DNA from: Paraburkholderia solitsugae
GTDB lineage: Bacteria > Pseudomonadota > Gammaproteobacteria > Burkholderiales > Burkholderiaceae
Direction of reading: 5' to 3'
Length of the DNA: 64,000 nucleotides
NCBI RefSeq assembly: GCF_013177695.1
Contig: NZ_WOEY01000032.1
Location: forward strand, 17,889-81,888
Each line of letters starts with the position of its first letter. Position 1 is the stretch's first letter. Made by a program: the position numbers and the translations under genes. Of this stretch, positions 9,576 through 18,913 are shown piece after piece. A model generated the notes under the pieces. The model worked only from the letters and a program-made list of their open reading frames with translations, had not been told where the DNA came from and did not search any database.

Positions 9576-10994
9576 ATGGCCGTGAATACCACAACCGTGG
9601 AATCCGCCTCAAGCGCATCGAAGCCGCGCCATGCGCATCCGTTCGGCAATCTCGGACGCGTGCGCCGTTATCTGGCGCCTGCGGTGGTGCGGCCGTTCTC
9701 GGTCGTCGAAACAGTTGTGCTCGTGCTGGTCGTTCTGACCGTGAGCCGCTGGCTCCATCCGGAAGATCCGCTGCTGCTGCACGCCGGTTTCCCATGGCTG
9801 TGGCTGATGCCATTGCTGGTGGGTTTGCGCTATGGGAGCCTGCTCGGGTTGCTGGCCGGCGCATTCATGCTGGGCGCGTGGGCACTTTTCTATCCAGGCG
9901 GCGCTCCGTTTCCCGCGATGTATTTTGCCGGCGGTCTGATCGAGACGATTCTCGCCGGGCACTTCGGCGATACATGGGGCGGGCGCGCCGAGCGCGCATC
10001 TTCGTTGAACGATTACCTGAACGACCGTCTCGTCGCGTTGACCAACAGCCATTATCTGATGCGGCTGTCCCACGAACGGCTCGAAAAAGATCTGCTGTCA
10101 CGCCCGACGACGCTGCGCGATTCGATCACCGAGTTGCGCCGGCTGTCGGTTGCGACGGATACGGCACTCACCGTACCGTCGTCGGCTGCTGAGGGCGTCC
10201 CGTTGGCAGGCGCGAGCGGTCTGCTCGAATTCGTGGCGCAAGCGTGCCAGATCGAAGTGGCGGCGCTGTATCCCGTGCGAAACGGCAAGGTCGGTGCGGA
10301 GGCGATTGCGCGGATCGGCGACACGTTCGAATTCGACGCAGCCGACGAACTCGTCACGCATGCGCTGAACACGCTCGCCGTCGCGCATCTGAAGAACGAA
10401 GACACGGTCGTGGCAGTCAGCCAGTACCTGGTCTGCGCGCCGCTGGTGTCGGCGGACGGCGAGTTGCGCGCATTGCTGGTCGTCAAACGGATGCCGTTCC
10501 TGTCGCTCAATTTCGACAACCTGCAGCTGTTGCTGGTGCTGCTGGGCTACTATGCGGACGGCGTCGAGCACTCAGCATTCGTGCAGCGCATCCTTGACCA
10601 GGTGCCGAACTGTCCGTACGAGTTCGCGCTCGATCTGGGGCGCCTCGCGCGCCTGCAGCAAAAGTCGGGCGTGGCGTCTTCAGTGGTCGCACTGGCCTTC
10701 CCGCGTGATGAAGAGGGTGACTCGCTGTTCGAACACGTGATACGCCGGCGCCGTTCGCTTGACGTCATGTGGCCGGTGCAAACAGCGAAACAGTCCGTGC
10801 TGGTGAATCTGATGCCGGCCACCGACACGACGGGTATCGACGGCTATCTGGCCCGGATCGAAGCCAGCCTCACGGCGCAGTTCAACACCGACCTGGAACA
10901 CGCGCGCGTCGGCGTTCACACGCTCCACCTCGAGAGCGGCGAGCCGGGCGCGGCGCTGCTGCGTCTTCTCAAACGAAGCGGCCTCGATGTCTAA
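9576..10994 (+). CDS. pelD: PelD, membrane c-di-GMP receptor for Pel synthesis
   Basis: A 472-aa inner-membrane protein with four hydrophobic segments in about residues 40-125, a short linker helix, a GAF domain (about 190-315) and a degenerate GGDEF domain. The active-site GGDEF signature is absent, but an inhibitory-site RxxD motif is visible (R393-S-L-D396), the motif through which PelD binds c-di-GMP to activate PelF. The ATG is unusually close to its AGGAA; GTG at 9582 has better spacing and may be the real start. It overlaps pelE by 8 nt. Confidence 0.93.
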   Translation: MAVNTTTVESASSASKPRHAHPFGNLGRVRRYLAPAVVRPFSVVETVVLVLVVLTVSRWLHPEDPLLLHAGFPWLWLMPLLVGLRYGSLLGLLAGAFMLGAWALFYPGGAPFPAMYFAGGLIETILAGHFGDTWGGRAERASSLNDYLNDRLVALTNSHYLMRLSHERLEKDLLSRPTTLRDSITELRRLSVATDTALTVPSSAAEGVPLAGASGLLEFVAQACQIEVAALYPVRNGKVGAEAIARIGDTFEFDAADELVTHALNTLAVAHLKNEDTVVAVSQYLVCAPLVSADGELRALLVVKRMPFLSLNFDNLQLLLVLLGYYADGVEHSAFVQRILDQVPNCPYEFALDLGRLARLQQKSGVASSVVALAFPRDEEGDSLFEHVIRRRRSLDVMWPVQTAKQSVLVNLMPATDTTGIDGYLARIEASLTAQFNTDLEHARVGVHTLHLESGEPGAALLRLLKRSGLDV

Positions 10995-11997
10995 GACCCT
11001 CTCCCCCATCGTGAGCGCGTTGGCGGCGCTGGTGGCCGTGGTCGTGCAATACCTCGCGATCGTGAGCCTGATGCAACCGGCCGGCGCGATCGACCCATTG
11101 CTGCGTTTTCTCGCGCTGCAGGCGCTGGCAGGGCTCGCCGAAGCGGTTGCGTTCCGCCTGTGGCTGCCGCCGCGTTATCGCGAACCGCGCGCGCTGTCGC
11201 TGCTGCTGTTGTGGGTCGCCTGCACGTTTGTGCCGCTGTTCGGTGGCCTGGTGGTGCTGACCAGTTGCATCTGGGCCGTGCTTTTTCCGGGCGGCACTGA
11301 GAGCGATCAACTCGCCGATGTGCCGAGGCCGAAGTTTGTCACCTATCTGGTATCGCGTGTCTCGCACGGCGGCGGCGCGCGGCTGCAGGCGCGCCTCGCG
11401 AACACACAGGTGTCGGCAACCGACCGCCTGTCGGCCCTGGTTGCGATTCAGCGGATGCCGACCCGCACCACCGGCACCTTGCTGCGTGAATTGCTCGCCG
11501 ATCCGCTCGAGGACATTCGCCTGATCGCGTACGGCACGCTGGATCACGCCGAAAACGAGATCATGCAGAAGATCTTCCAGACCAGTAAGGCACTCGAAGC
11601 AACCGATGGCGATACCGAGCGCCATGCGCTCAATCGTCTGCTGGCCGAACTCTATTTCGAGCTCGTGTATCAGAACCTGGTGCAGGGCGAGGTCTACCGG
11701 CACACGCTGCAACAGGCCGATCGCTACGCGCAGGCGGCGCTCGAAACCGATCCGGGCGACGCGGCGTTGTGGCTGATTCGCGGCCGTCTCGCGTTGGCCA
11801 ACGGGCTGCCCGATGCCGCGCAAGGTCACATTTCGCGCGCTCTGGATCTCGGCTTCCCGCGTGAACGCCTGATTCCGTGGCTGGCGGAAGCCGACTTCCT
11901 GCGAGGCGATTATTCGCGCGTGTCGCAGCTTCTCGCGTCACTGGGCAATGCGGCTGCGCTGCCCACACTCAAACCGGTTGTGAAGTACTGGTCATGA
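10987..11997 (+). CDS. pelE: PelE, inner-membrane TPR component of the Pel synthase
   Basis: A 336-aa protein with two N-terminal transmembrane segments (about residues 8-28 and 72-100) and a cytoplasmic helical TPR-like remainder (about 190-330). PelE forms the inner-membrane synthase complex with PelD, PelF and PelG. Start ATG overlaps the end of pelD and its stop overlaps the pelF start (ATGA), the tight coupling typical of this block. Confidence 0.92.
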   Translation: MSKTLSPIVSALAALVAVVVQYLAIVSLMQPAGAIDPLLRFLALQALAGLAEAVAFRLWLPPRYREPRALSLLLLWVACTFVPLFGGLVVLTSCIWAVLFPGGTESDQLADVPRPKFVTYLVSRVSHGGGARLQARLANTQVSATDRLSALVAIQRMPTRTTGTLLRELLADPLEDIRLIAYGTLDHAENEIMQKIFQTSKALEATDGDTERHALNRLLAELYFELVYQNLVQGEVYRHTLQQADRYAQAALETDPGDAALWLIRGRLALANGLPDAAQGHISRALDLGFPRERLIPWLAEADFLRGDYSRVSQLLASLGNAAALPTLKPVVKYWS

Positions 11998-13652
11998 TGA
12001 AAGAACTCCCGATCCGCCGTGCCGCTGATGCCGATGTCTGCCTGCTGCTCGAAGGTACGTTCCCGTTCGTGCGCGGCGGCGTGTCGAGCTGGGTCAATGA
12101 AATGATCCGGGCGTACCCGGCGACGCGTTTCGCGGTTGTCTTCATCGGCAGCCGTGAGCAGGACTACAACGGCGCCGCCTACGTGTTGCCGGACAACGTC
12201 GTACATATCGAAACGCACTATCTGTACGAGCAGGGCGCAGCCGATTTTCCGCAGCCGCGTGCCCTCCAGGGCGATGCCGCTGCATTTGCGCGCTCGCAGC
12301 AGTTGCATGACGCGCTGCGTGATCCGCGCAACGGCCTGGACGCTGGCGCACTGATGGCAGACGTGATTCCGATGCTCGGGAAAGACGGCGCGCTGAACGA
12401 AGCGCAGTTTCTGTCGAGCCGCGCTGCGTGGGACACGATCGTCGATCAGTATCAGAAGTACTGCACGGACCCTTCGTTCACGGACTATTTCTGGACCGTG
12501 CGGATCATGCACAAGCCGTTGTGGCAACTGGCGCGCGTCGCCGAAACGTTGTTGCCCGCGCGTGTCTATCACACGGTATCGACAGGATATGGCGGGTTTC
12601 TCGGCGCGCTGATGCACTACCGTACTGGCCGCCCGCTGCTCATTTCCGAGCACGGCATCTATACGAAAGAACGCAAGATCGACTTGCTGCAAAGCCAGTG
12701 GATTCGCGATAACCGCGGCGTATTCGAGCGCGATATTTCGCGCGTCAGCTATTTCCGTGAACTGTGGGTGCGTTTCTTCGAAGCGATCGGCAAGCTCGCC
12801 TATGATGCCGCGGATGACATCGTCGCGCTGTACGAAACGAACCGTCAGCGGCAGATCGCGGACGGCGCGCGCGCCGAGCGCACTCAGTGCATTCCGAATG
12901 GCATCGACGTCGACGGACTGGCGCCGCTGGTGGAGCGCCGCTTGCCGCGTTCGCATCGTGTGGTGGCGCTGATCGGACGCGTGGTGCCGATCAAGGATAT
13001 CAAGACCTTCATCCGGTCGATCTTCATTGCGTCGCGCACGCTGCAAGATCTCGAAGGCTGGATCATCGGACCGGAAGAAGAGGATCCTGCCTACGCGCTC
13101 GAATGCCGCGCTCTCGTGGAGAGCCTTGGACTCAGCCGGCATGTGAAATTCCTCGGTTTTCAGCGCATCGACGAGATGCTGCCGCAAGTCGACGTGATCG
13201 CGCTGACGTCGATCAGCGAGGCGTTGCCGCTGGTGGTGCTGGAGGGGTTCGCCGCGGGCGTGCCGGCCATTACGACGGACGTGGGCTCGTGCCGTCAACT
13301 GATCGAAGGTGCCGATGAGGACGATCGCGCGCTCGGCTCAGCCGGCATGGTGGTCCAGCTCGCGGATCCGGCGGCGTTTGCCCAGGCTGTGCTGGCGCTG
13401 CTGGCGGATGACGCACGCTGGCTGGCCGCTCAGCAGGCGGGTCTCGCGCGCGTACGCCGCTATTACACGAAGACGCAGATGATCGACAGTTATCGCACGG
13501 TGTATGACCGGCTGGCCGCGATGCCGGATCGCGAACGCAACGGGCAGGGCGCCGGCGCTGCCCGCTGCCCGATGGACCATGGCACTCAACCGGGCGGGGC
13601 GAAACCTCAGGCGCGTGCAGCGCAGCCCGTTCAGCAGCAGGAGACACGCTGA
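11994..13652 (+). CDS. pelF: PelF, cytosolic GT4 glycosyltransferase polymerising Pel
   Basis: A 552-aa GT-B fold glycosyltransferase. The N-terminal half shows LLLEGTFPFVRGGVSSWV, typical of PelF, and the C-terminal half has the nucleotide-sugar binding ALIGRVVPIKD and the EX7E motif (E409 and E417 in SEALPLVVLEG). It adds sugar units from a UDP-activated hexosamine donor and is recruited by PelD. ATG 11994 overlaps the pelE stop; ATG 11997 is the alternative. Compared with Pseudomonas (507 aa) it carries about 35 extra C-terminal residues that are Gly/Gln/Ala-rich and probably disordered. Confidence 0.95.
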   Translation: MMKELPIRRAADADVCLLLEGTFPFVRGGVSSWVNEMIRAYPATRFAVVFIGSREQDYNGAAYVLPDNVVHIETHYLYEQGAADFPQPRALQGDAAAFARSQQLHDALRDPRNGLDAGALMADVIPMLGKDGALNEAQFLSSRAAWDTIVDQYQKYCTDPSFTDYFWTVRIMHKPLWQLARVAETLLPARVYHTVSTGYGGFLGALMHYRTGRPLLISEHGIYTKERKIDLLQSQWIRDNRGVFERDISRVSYFRELWVRFFEAIGKLAYDAADDIVALYETNRQRQIADGARAERTQCIPNGIDVDGLAPLVERRLPRSHRVVALIGRVVPIKDIKTFIRSIFIASRTLQDLEGWIIGPEEEDPAYALECRALVESLGLSRHVKFLGFQRIDEMLPQVDVIALTSISEALPLVVLEGFAAGVPAITTDVGSCRQLIEGADEDDRALGSAGMVVQLADPAAFAQAVLALLADDARWLAAQQAGLARVRRYYTKTQMIDSYRTVYDRLAAMPDRERNGQGAGAARCPMDHGTQPGGAKPQARAAQPVQQQETR

Positions 13653-15025
13653 TGGCGGGTATCGGCTTCGAATTACGCAAGATCATGCGTCGCGAGACGC
13701 TGGTGGGCGTCGCGCGTGCTTACGCCTATGCCGGCTTGATCAGCTCAGGGCCGTTGATCCTGTCGATCTTCGGCATTCTGATCATTGGGCTGATCAGCCT
13801 CACGTCGGTGATACCGACGTTTGCGATCGAGCAGTTTCAGGTGTCGGTCACCTATCTGATCGCGCTCAGCCTGATCCTGACCGGACCGCTGCAACTCTCG
13901 TTCACGCGCTTCATTTCGGATCGGCTGTTCGAAAAGCGTGACGACCTTGTCCTGTCGAACTACAACGGCGTGGTGCTGGTGTCGTCGGTGCTGGCAAGCG
14001 TGGTGGCGGTGATCGCGATGCTGGTGGGCTTTCGCAGCGAACCGCTGATCTATCGTTTGTTGATGATCACGGGCTTCGTGGTGGTCAGTAACATCTGGAT
14101 CGCGGTGATCTTCCTGTCGAGCGTCAAACAGTACCGGCAGATCCTGCTGGTGTTCTTCGTCGGCTATGCGTGCGTGGTGTGCCTTGCACTCGCGTTGAAC
14201 GGCTACGGCCTCGTGGGCTTGCTCGGCGGCTTTGTCGCGGGGCATATCGTGCTGCTTGCCGGGTTGTCCGGACTGATCTATCGCAATTACCGCAGCGAGC
14301 GTTTCATTTCATTCGAAGTGTTCGAGCGGCGCTTTGCCTATCCGAGTCTCGCGCTCGTCGGCCTGCTGTTCAATATCGGCGTGTGGCTCGACAAGTTCAT
14401 GTTCTGGTACGCGCCGGGCACGGGCAGCAAGGTCATCGGGCCGCTGCATGCATCGGTCATTTACGATATCCCGATCTTTATCGCCTACGTTTGCGTCATG
14501 CCGGGCATGGCGACGTTCCTTGTGCGCATCGAGGCGGACTTCGTCGAGTATTACGACGCCTTCTATGACGCGGTGCGCAGCGGCGCGACGCTGCGCCACA
14601 TCAATGAAATGCGCGACATGATGGTGGGGAGCGTGCGCTCCGGCCTGTTCGAAATCATCAAGGTGCAGACGGTCGTGCTGTTGCTGATCATTGCCTTTGG
14701 CGAACGCGTGCTGGGTTCACTCGGCATTTCCCCGCTGTATCTGCCGCTGCTTGTCGTAGACGTGGTGTCGGCGAGTCTGCAGGTGCTGTTGCTGGGGCTG
14801 CTCAATGTGTTCTTCTATCTGGACGGGCGGCGTGTCGTGCTGCGGCTCACCGCTGCGTTTGTGGTACTGAACGGGCTGTTCACCGGCATTACGCTCAAGC
14901 TCGGCCCGGACTTCTACGGGTACGGCTTTGCGCTGGCACTGCTCGTCGTTGTGGTGGCATCCGTGAAGGTGCTCGACAGAAAATTCATGTCTTTGGAATA
15001 CGAAACGTATATGTTGCGGAGTTGA
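13652..15025 (+). CDS. pelG: PelG, Wzx-like inner-membrane Pel transporter
   Basis: A 457-aa polytopic membrane protein with about 12 hydrophobic segments, opening with the family phrase MAGIGFELRKI. PelG belongs to the MOP flippase superfamily and moves the growing Pel chain across the inner membrane together with PelD, PelE and PelF. Its start codon shares a base with the pelF stop. Length matches the Pseudomonas protein (456 aa). Confidence 0.95.
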   Translation: MAGIGFELRKIMRRETLVGVARAYAYAGLISSGPLILSIFGILIIGLISLTSVIPTFAIEQFQVSVTYLIALSLILTGPLQLSFTRFISDRLFEKRDDLVLSNYNGVVLVSSVLASVVAVIAMLVGFRSEPLIYRLLMITGFVVVSNIWIAVIFLSSVKQYRQILLVFFVGYACVVCLALALNGYGLVGLLGGFVAGHIVLLAGLSGLIYRNYRSERFISFEVFERRFAYPSLALVGLLFNIGVWLDKFMFWYAPGTGSKVIGPLHASVIYDIPIFIAYVCVMPGMATFLVRIEADFVEYYDAFYDAVRSGATLRHINEMRDMMVGSVRSGLFEIIKVQTVVLLLIIAFGERVLGSLGISPLYLPLLVVDVVSASLQVLLLGLLNVFFYLDGRRVVLRLTAAFVVLNGLFTGITLKLGPDFYGYGFALALLVVVVASVKVLDRKFMSLEYETYMLRS

Positions 15026-15038
15026 CTTTTCGACTCCG
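15017..15038 (+). terminator. Hairpin between pelG and the GH114-like lipoprotein gene
   Basis: CGGAGTTGA and TCGACTCCG can pair (one G-U) around a CTTT loop, starting inside the last codons of pelG. No U-tract follows. It may weaken or tune expression of the two downstream hydrolase genes, or stabilise the upstream mRNA, rather than end transcription. Confidence 0.4.
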
Positions 15039-15047
15039 GATTTCACC

Positions 15048-16205
15048 ATGCATCAGAATAACCCCGTCCCGCTTCGGCGGCCCGCCCGCCCGCGTCTCGC
15101 CACCAAGGTCTCCTGGGCCGCTCAGGCGGCACGATGGATAAGCGCGGCGGGGCTCATCGCAGCCGCCGCCCTCATGACAGCGTGTGGCGGCGGAGGCGGT
15201 TCCAGCGCCACGGGCGGTTCGGGTAGCTTGACGGCGGCTTCAACCGCACCGGCGAGCGGCTCCGCGACTAACTCGTCGAATGCTTCGAATGCGTCGAACA
15301 CGACCGGCGGTACGAAGACGGTGAGCCCGGCGCCCGTGATCGCGGCGGCGCGGGCGCTGCCCGCTTCTCCGGTGTGGGTCGCGTACTACGGCACCGCCAG
15401 CGCGATCGACATCGCCCAGGTCGCGGCCACGTTCAAGCTGATCGTCATCGATGCGGATCCCGGCAGTGGCACGCCTGCCTTCTCCGCGGCGCAGATCGCG
15501 GCATTGAAGGCGAATGGCGCAAAAGTGCTGAGCTATCTGAATTTCGGTGCCTGCGAGAAAGCGCGGACCTACTGGAACACTGTGCCGTCCGGTTTCGTGT
15601 CGTGTGGCGCGAATACGGCGGCGCAACTCGGCAAATACCAGGGATTCCAGGAGTACTGGATGAATCCTGCTAACGCTGACTATCAGAATCTGATCTTGAA
15701 TTACATCGCGCCGCGTCTCGCGGCAACCGGTGTGGACGGATTCATGCTGGATAACTTCGAAATTGTCGGACATAGCGCCAATGCGTCTGCCGGTCCGTGT
15801 GATGCGGCTTGCGCGCAAGGCGGCCTCGATCTCGTCAAGCAGCTGCGCGACCAGTTTCCGAATCTGGCATTTGTGCCGAATGCTGCGCCAGTGCAGGCGA
15901 TCGGCGGGACGACGGGCGGCGTCTCGTTCCCGTGGCTGATCGACGGCGTGTTATCGGAGCAGGTCTATTTGCCGGCGGTGAGCTCGTCGGTGGTGCAGCA
16001 GTTGCAGGCATGGCAAAGCGCCGAGCAGAACCTGGGGCGTAGCAATTTCTTTGTCGGCACGCTCGACTATGCGTCGTCCTGCACGGCGTCGTCCGCGGCA
16101 CAAAGCGCATGGACAAGTTCGCAACAGGCGGGGTTCAGTCCGTTGATCTCGACGGCGTCGCTGAGCAGCATCTGCTGGTGGTCGTTCTTGCCCTCGGGCA
16201 GTTAG
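15048..16205 (+). CDS. Lipoprotein with GH114-like endo-galactosaminidase domain
   Basis: A 385-aa protein with a lipoprotein signal (ALMTAC, lipidation at C46), a low-complexity Gly/Ser/Asn linker to about residue 95, then a GH114-type TIM barrel. Family marks are VWVAYYGTAS at the first strand, VLSYLNFGACE, and GVDGFMLDNFE, which carries likely catalytic acids. GH114 enzymes cleave alpha-1,4 galactosamine polymers. It follows pelG by 22 bp on the same strand, pointing to Pel processing at the outer membrane. Substrate specificity is inferred from family and context. Confidence 0.82.
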   Translation: MHQNNPVPLRRPARPRLATKVSWAAQAARWISAAGLIAAAALMTACGGGGGSSATGGSGSLTAASTAPASGSATNSSNASNASNTTGGTKTVSPAPVIAAARALPASPVWVAYYGTASAIDIAQVAATFKLIVIDADPGSGTPAFSAAQIAALKANGAKVLSYLNFGACEKARTYWNTVPSGFVSCGANTAAQLGKYQGFQEYWMNPANADYQNLILNYIAPRLAATGVDGFMLDNFEIVGHSANASAGPCDAACAQGGLDLVKQLRDQFPNLAFVPNAAPVQAIGGTTGGVSFPWLIDGVLSEQVYLPAVSSSVVQQLQAWQSAEQNLGRSNFFVGTLDYASSCTASSAAQSAWTSSQQAGFSPLISTASLSSICWWSFLPSGS

Positions 16206-16261
16206 AAACGGCAAGCTGACGCGGGCGGTGTGGTCTGAATAACGTAGAAAAGGAACCGGTT

Positions 16262-17164
16262 TTGGCAGAGCAAGATCACGACAGGCAGTTTTCATTGCGC
16301 GCGATGCTGCGCCTTTTCAGCAGACTCGCGCGCGTGGTCGCAGTCGGCGCGCTGGCTTCGGTCGCGCACGCGCAGGGCGCGGCGGGCACGCCTGCTGGGC
16401 CGTCTGTCGCGCTGTTCTACGGTGCGAATCCGCCTGTGGAGCAGCTCTCCGCTTTCGATGTCGTGGTGGTCGAGCCTGATGCGAAGTTCGACCCGCGCGC
16501 CCATGCCAAAACACATCCGGTATGGTTCGCGTATGTGAGCGTCGGCGAAGTGAACGCGCACCGGTCGTATTTCAGCGCGATGCCGAGCGCGTGGCTGTCT
16601 GGCGAGAACGAGGCGTGGGCGTCCAAGGTAGTGGACCAGACCGCGCCAGGCTGGCCGGCATTTTTTGTCGACAAGGTGATCGCGCCACTGTGGGAAAAAG
16701 GCTACCGTGGCTTCTTCCTCGACACGCTCGACTCGTATCAGCTCATCGCCAGGACCGACGCCGCGCGGGCCGCGCAGGAGGCTGGGCTGGTCAACGTCAT
16801 TCGCGCGATCAAAGCGCGTTATCCGAAGGCGAAGTTGATCTTCAACCGCGGTTTCGAAGTGTTGCCGCAGGTCCACGATCTTGCCTATGTGGTCGCGTTC
16901 GAATCCTTATATCGCGGTTGGGATGCCGGGAAGCAGCGCTATACGGAAGTACCGCAGGCCGATCGCGACTGGCTGCTGAAGCAGGCAGCGACCATTCACG
17001 AAAAATACCGGCTGCCGGTGCTGGCCATCGACTATTGCCCACCCACGGACGATGCGTGCGGGCCGGCCACCGCCGCGCGCATTAGCGAGGCGGGTCTCGT
17101 GCCTTATGTCACCGATGGCGGCCTCGCCACGGTTGGCGTCGGTCCGGCCAGGCCGTCCGATTGA
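16262..17164 (+). CDS. Free-standing PelA-type glycoside hydrolase (GH114/GH166-like)
   Basis: A 300-aa exported protein with a signal sequence around residues 15-38 (ending AHAQG). The domain is clearly homologous to the N-terminal part of PelA in this operon (shared FYxANPPVxxLxAFD opening) but keeps every block PelA has lost: YVSVGE (E96), FLDTLDSY (D154), FNRGFE, AFESLY (E214) and AIDYCPP. It should therefore be the active periplasmic Pel hydrolase. The start is TTG with AAAGGAA 7 nt upstream; ATG 16304 is an alternative that would shorten the signal. It is the last gene of the pel operon. Confidence 0.85.
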   Translation: MAEQDHDRQFSLRAMLRLFSRLARVVAVGALASVAHAQGAAGTPAGPSVALFYGANPPVEQLSAFDVVVVEPDAKFDPRAHAKTHPVWFAYVSVGEVNAHRSYFSAMPSAWLSGENEAWASKVVDQTAPGWPAFFVDKVIAPLWEKGYRGFFLDTLDSYQLIARTDAARAAQEAGLVNVIRAIKARYPKAKLIFNRGFEVLPQVHDLAYVVAFESLYRGWDAGKQRYTEVPQADRDWLLKQAATIHEKYRLPVLAIDYCPPTDDACGPATAARISEAGLVPYVTDGGLATVGVGPARPSD

Positions 17165-17242
17165 ACCGGTATTGCCATTTACACGGACGGCGGTGAGCGA
17201 GCGCTGCGGTGTCGCGCACACGCACTGGGCGATGCACGGCAC

Positions 17243-17872
17243 TCACCGCAACTGCGTCACCGCCAGCAGCAACACCATGCTGCCAATCGCGCCATCCAGC
17301 ACGCGCCACGCGGTAGCCCGGCGAAACAGCGGCGCCAGCGCACGCGCGCCGTACCCCAGACCGATAAACCAGACCCCGCTCACCGCCATCGCGCCGAGTG
17401 CGAACGCCACCCGTGCGCCGTCCGGTTCGCGCGCGCCAGCCGTGCCGATCAGCAGGAAGGTGTCGAGATACACGTGCGGATTGAGCCACGTGAAGGCCAA
17501 GGTCATCAGGATGATCGGCATCGCCCGTTGCACGGGGGCCGTGCCCTGCGCCGCGCCGCTTGCATTGGCGTCCAGCACCGCATGGCCTGGCCGCACCGCA
17601 CGGCGCAGCGCGTTGATGCCGAACCAGGCCAGATAGGCGAGCCCCACATACAGCATCGCGTGGACGAAGACCGGATAGCGTTCCACCAGCACCGACGCGC
17701 CACCGACACCGGCGCCGATCAGGATGAAGTCCGACAGCGCGCACAGCGTGACGATCTTGCCGACGTGCGAGCGCATGATGCCCTGACGCAGCACAAAGGC
17801 GTTCTGCGCGCCGATCGTCACGATCAGCGACGCGCACAGGGCGGCACCGTGGGAAAAAGATAGCCAGTTCAT
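17243..17872 (-). CDS. argO: ArgO/LysE-type basic amino-acid exporter
   Basis: A 209-aa membrane protein with about six transmembrane segments and the LysE/ArgO landmarks GAQNAFVLRQG near the N-terminus and TWLNPHVYLDT in the middle. It exports arginine and probably lysine or toxic analogues. ATG 17872 fits the family N-terminus (MNWLSF); a TTG 27 nt upstream is less likely. It is divergent from argP, the classical arrangement for control by ArgP. It converges on the pel operon end. Confidence 0.9.
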   Translation of the reverse strand: MNWLSFSHGAALCASLIVTIGAQNAFVLRQGIMRSHVGKIVTLCALSDFILIGAGVGGASVLVERYPVFVHAMLYVGLAYLAWFGINALRRAVRPGHAVLDANASGAAQGTAPVQRAMPIILMTLAFTWLNPHVYLDTFLLIGTAGAREPDGARVAFALGAMAVSGVWFIGLGYGARALAPLFRRATAWRVLDGAIGSMVLLLAVTQLR

Positions 17873-17969
17873 AATCGATCCAGTAGACGGGGGAAGCAAA
17901 CGAGGCTAGTCTGCGGTTTTGCTGCTCATAAGAGAAGCTAATTTACTTAATGCAGATTAAGGAACGCTA

Positions 17970-18863
17970 ATGCTCGACTATGCGTTGCTCGATGCACTGG
18001 CCGCCGTGGTGCGGCACGGTTCGTTCGACCGCGCGGCCAGCGAACTGAATGTGACGCCGTCAGCCGTCTCCCAGCGGGTCAAGCTGCTGGAGGAGCGGGT
18101 GGGCAGCGTGCTCGTGAAGCGCGGCCAGCCATGTGTCGCGACCACCTCGGGTGCGCTGTTGTGCCGCCACACCGAACGCGTGCAGTTGCTGGAAGCGGAG
18201 CTGACCGGCCGCCTGCCGGCGCTGCCGGGCGCGCTGGTCGAACCGTGGCCGGCGCTGCGCGTGGCCGTCAACGACGACAGCGTGGGGACCTGGTTTATCG
18301 ACGCGGTGGCGCAGTTCTGCGTGGAACGGGAGATGCTGCTCGATCTCGTGATCGACGATCAGGATCACACCGCGCAGCGGATTCGCGACGGCAGCGTGCA
18401 AGGCGCGGTCACCACGCAAGCGGAGCCGGTGCAGGGCTGCCGCTCGACCCGCCTCGGGCGGATGCGCTATCTGGCGGTCTGCACGCCGGCGTTTCGCGAG
18501 CGGCATTTTGCCGATGGCGTCACACGCGAGTCGCTACGGCGCGCACCGTGTGTCGATTTCAATCCGAAAGATCAGTTGCAGAAGCGCTTCATGCGCCGCG
18601 TCACGCGGGTGGACCTGGACCCGCCGTTGCACTGGATTCCACACGTCGCCGGCTTTTTGCGCGCCTGCGTGACGGGCCTCGGCTGGGGTATGTGCCCCGA
18701 ACGGATGATCGCGCCGCATCTGGCCAGCGGCGAGTTGGTGGACATGGCGCCTGGCAAGCATATCGATGTCGATCTGTACTGGCAGAGCTGGCGCTTGTCG
18801 ATCGGATGGTTGGACGATTTCGGCGCGGTACTGCGCAAGCGGGCGACGGAGTTTCTCGATTGA
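17970..18863 (+). CDS. argP: ArgP (IciA) LysR-type activator of the arginine exporter
   Basis: A 297-aa LysR regulator with an N-terminal winged helix (FDRAASELNVTPSAVSQRVKLLEERVG, about residues 17-43) and a C-terminal effector domain ending in the ArgP-like YWQSWRLS region. ArgP senses lysine/arginine and activates argO, which lies divergently with a 97-bp shared promoter region. Length equals that of E. coli ArgP (297 aa). Confidence 0.9.
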   Translation: MLDYALLDALAAVVRHGSFDRAASELNVTPSAVSQRVKLLEERVGSVLVKRGQPCVATTSGALLCRHTERVQLLEAELTGRLPALPGALVEPWPALRVAVNDDSVGTWFIDAVAQFCVEREMLLDLVIDDQDHTAQRIRDGSVQGAVTTQAEPVQGCRSTRLGRMRYLAVCTPAFRERHFADGVTRESLRRAPCVDFNPKDQLQKRFMRRVTRVDLDPPLHWIPHVAGFLRACVTGLGWGMCPERMIAPHLASGELVDMAPGKHIDVDLYWQSWRLSIGWLDDFGAVLRKRATEFLD

Positions 18864-18872
18864 GCGCTGCAT

Positions 18873-18900
18873 GGGCGGCGTTTTCTGAAGGACGCCGCCC
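18873..18900. terminator. Hairpin between convergent argP and ndh
   Basis: GGGCGGCGT and ACGCCGCCC form a 9-bp GC-rich stem with a 10-nt loop just after the argP stop. There is no clear U-run on either side, so strength as an intrinsic terminator is uncertain, but its placement between two converging genes fits that role. Confidence 0.5.
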
Positions 18901-18913
18901 GTGCTTGCCGATT

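Noticed and set aside
11910..13298. 462-codon open frame on the minus strand inside pelF
   Set aside because: Shadow of pelF, which has full family motifs and operon context.
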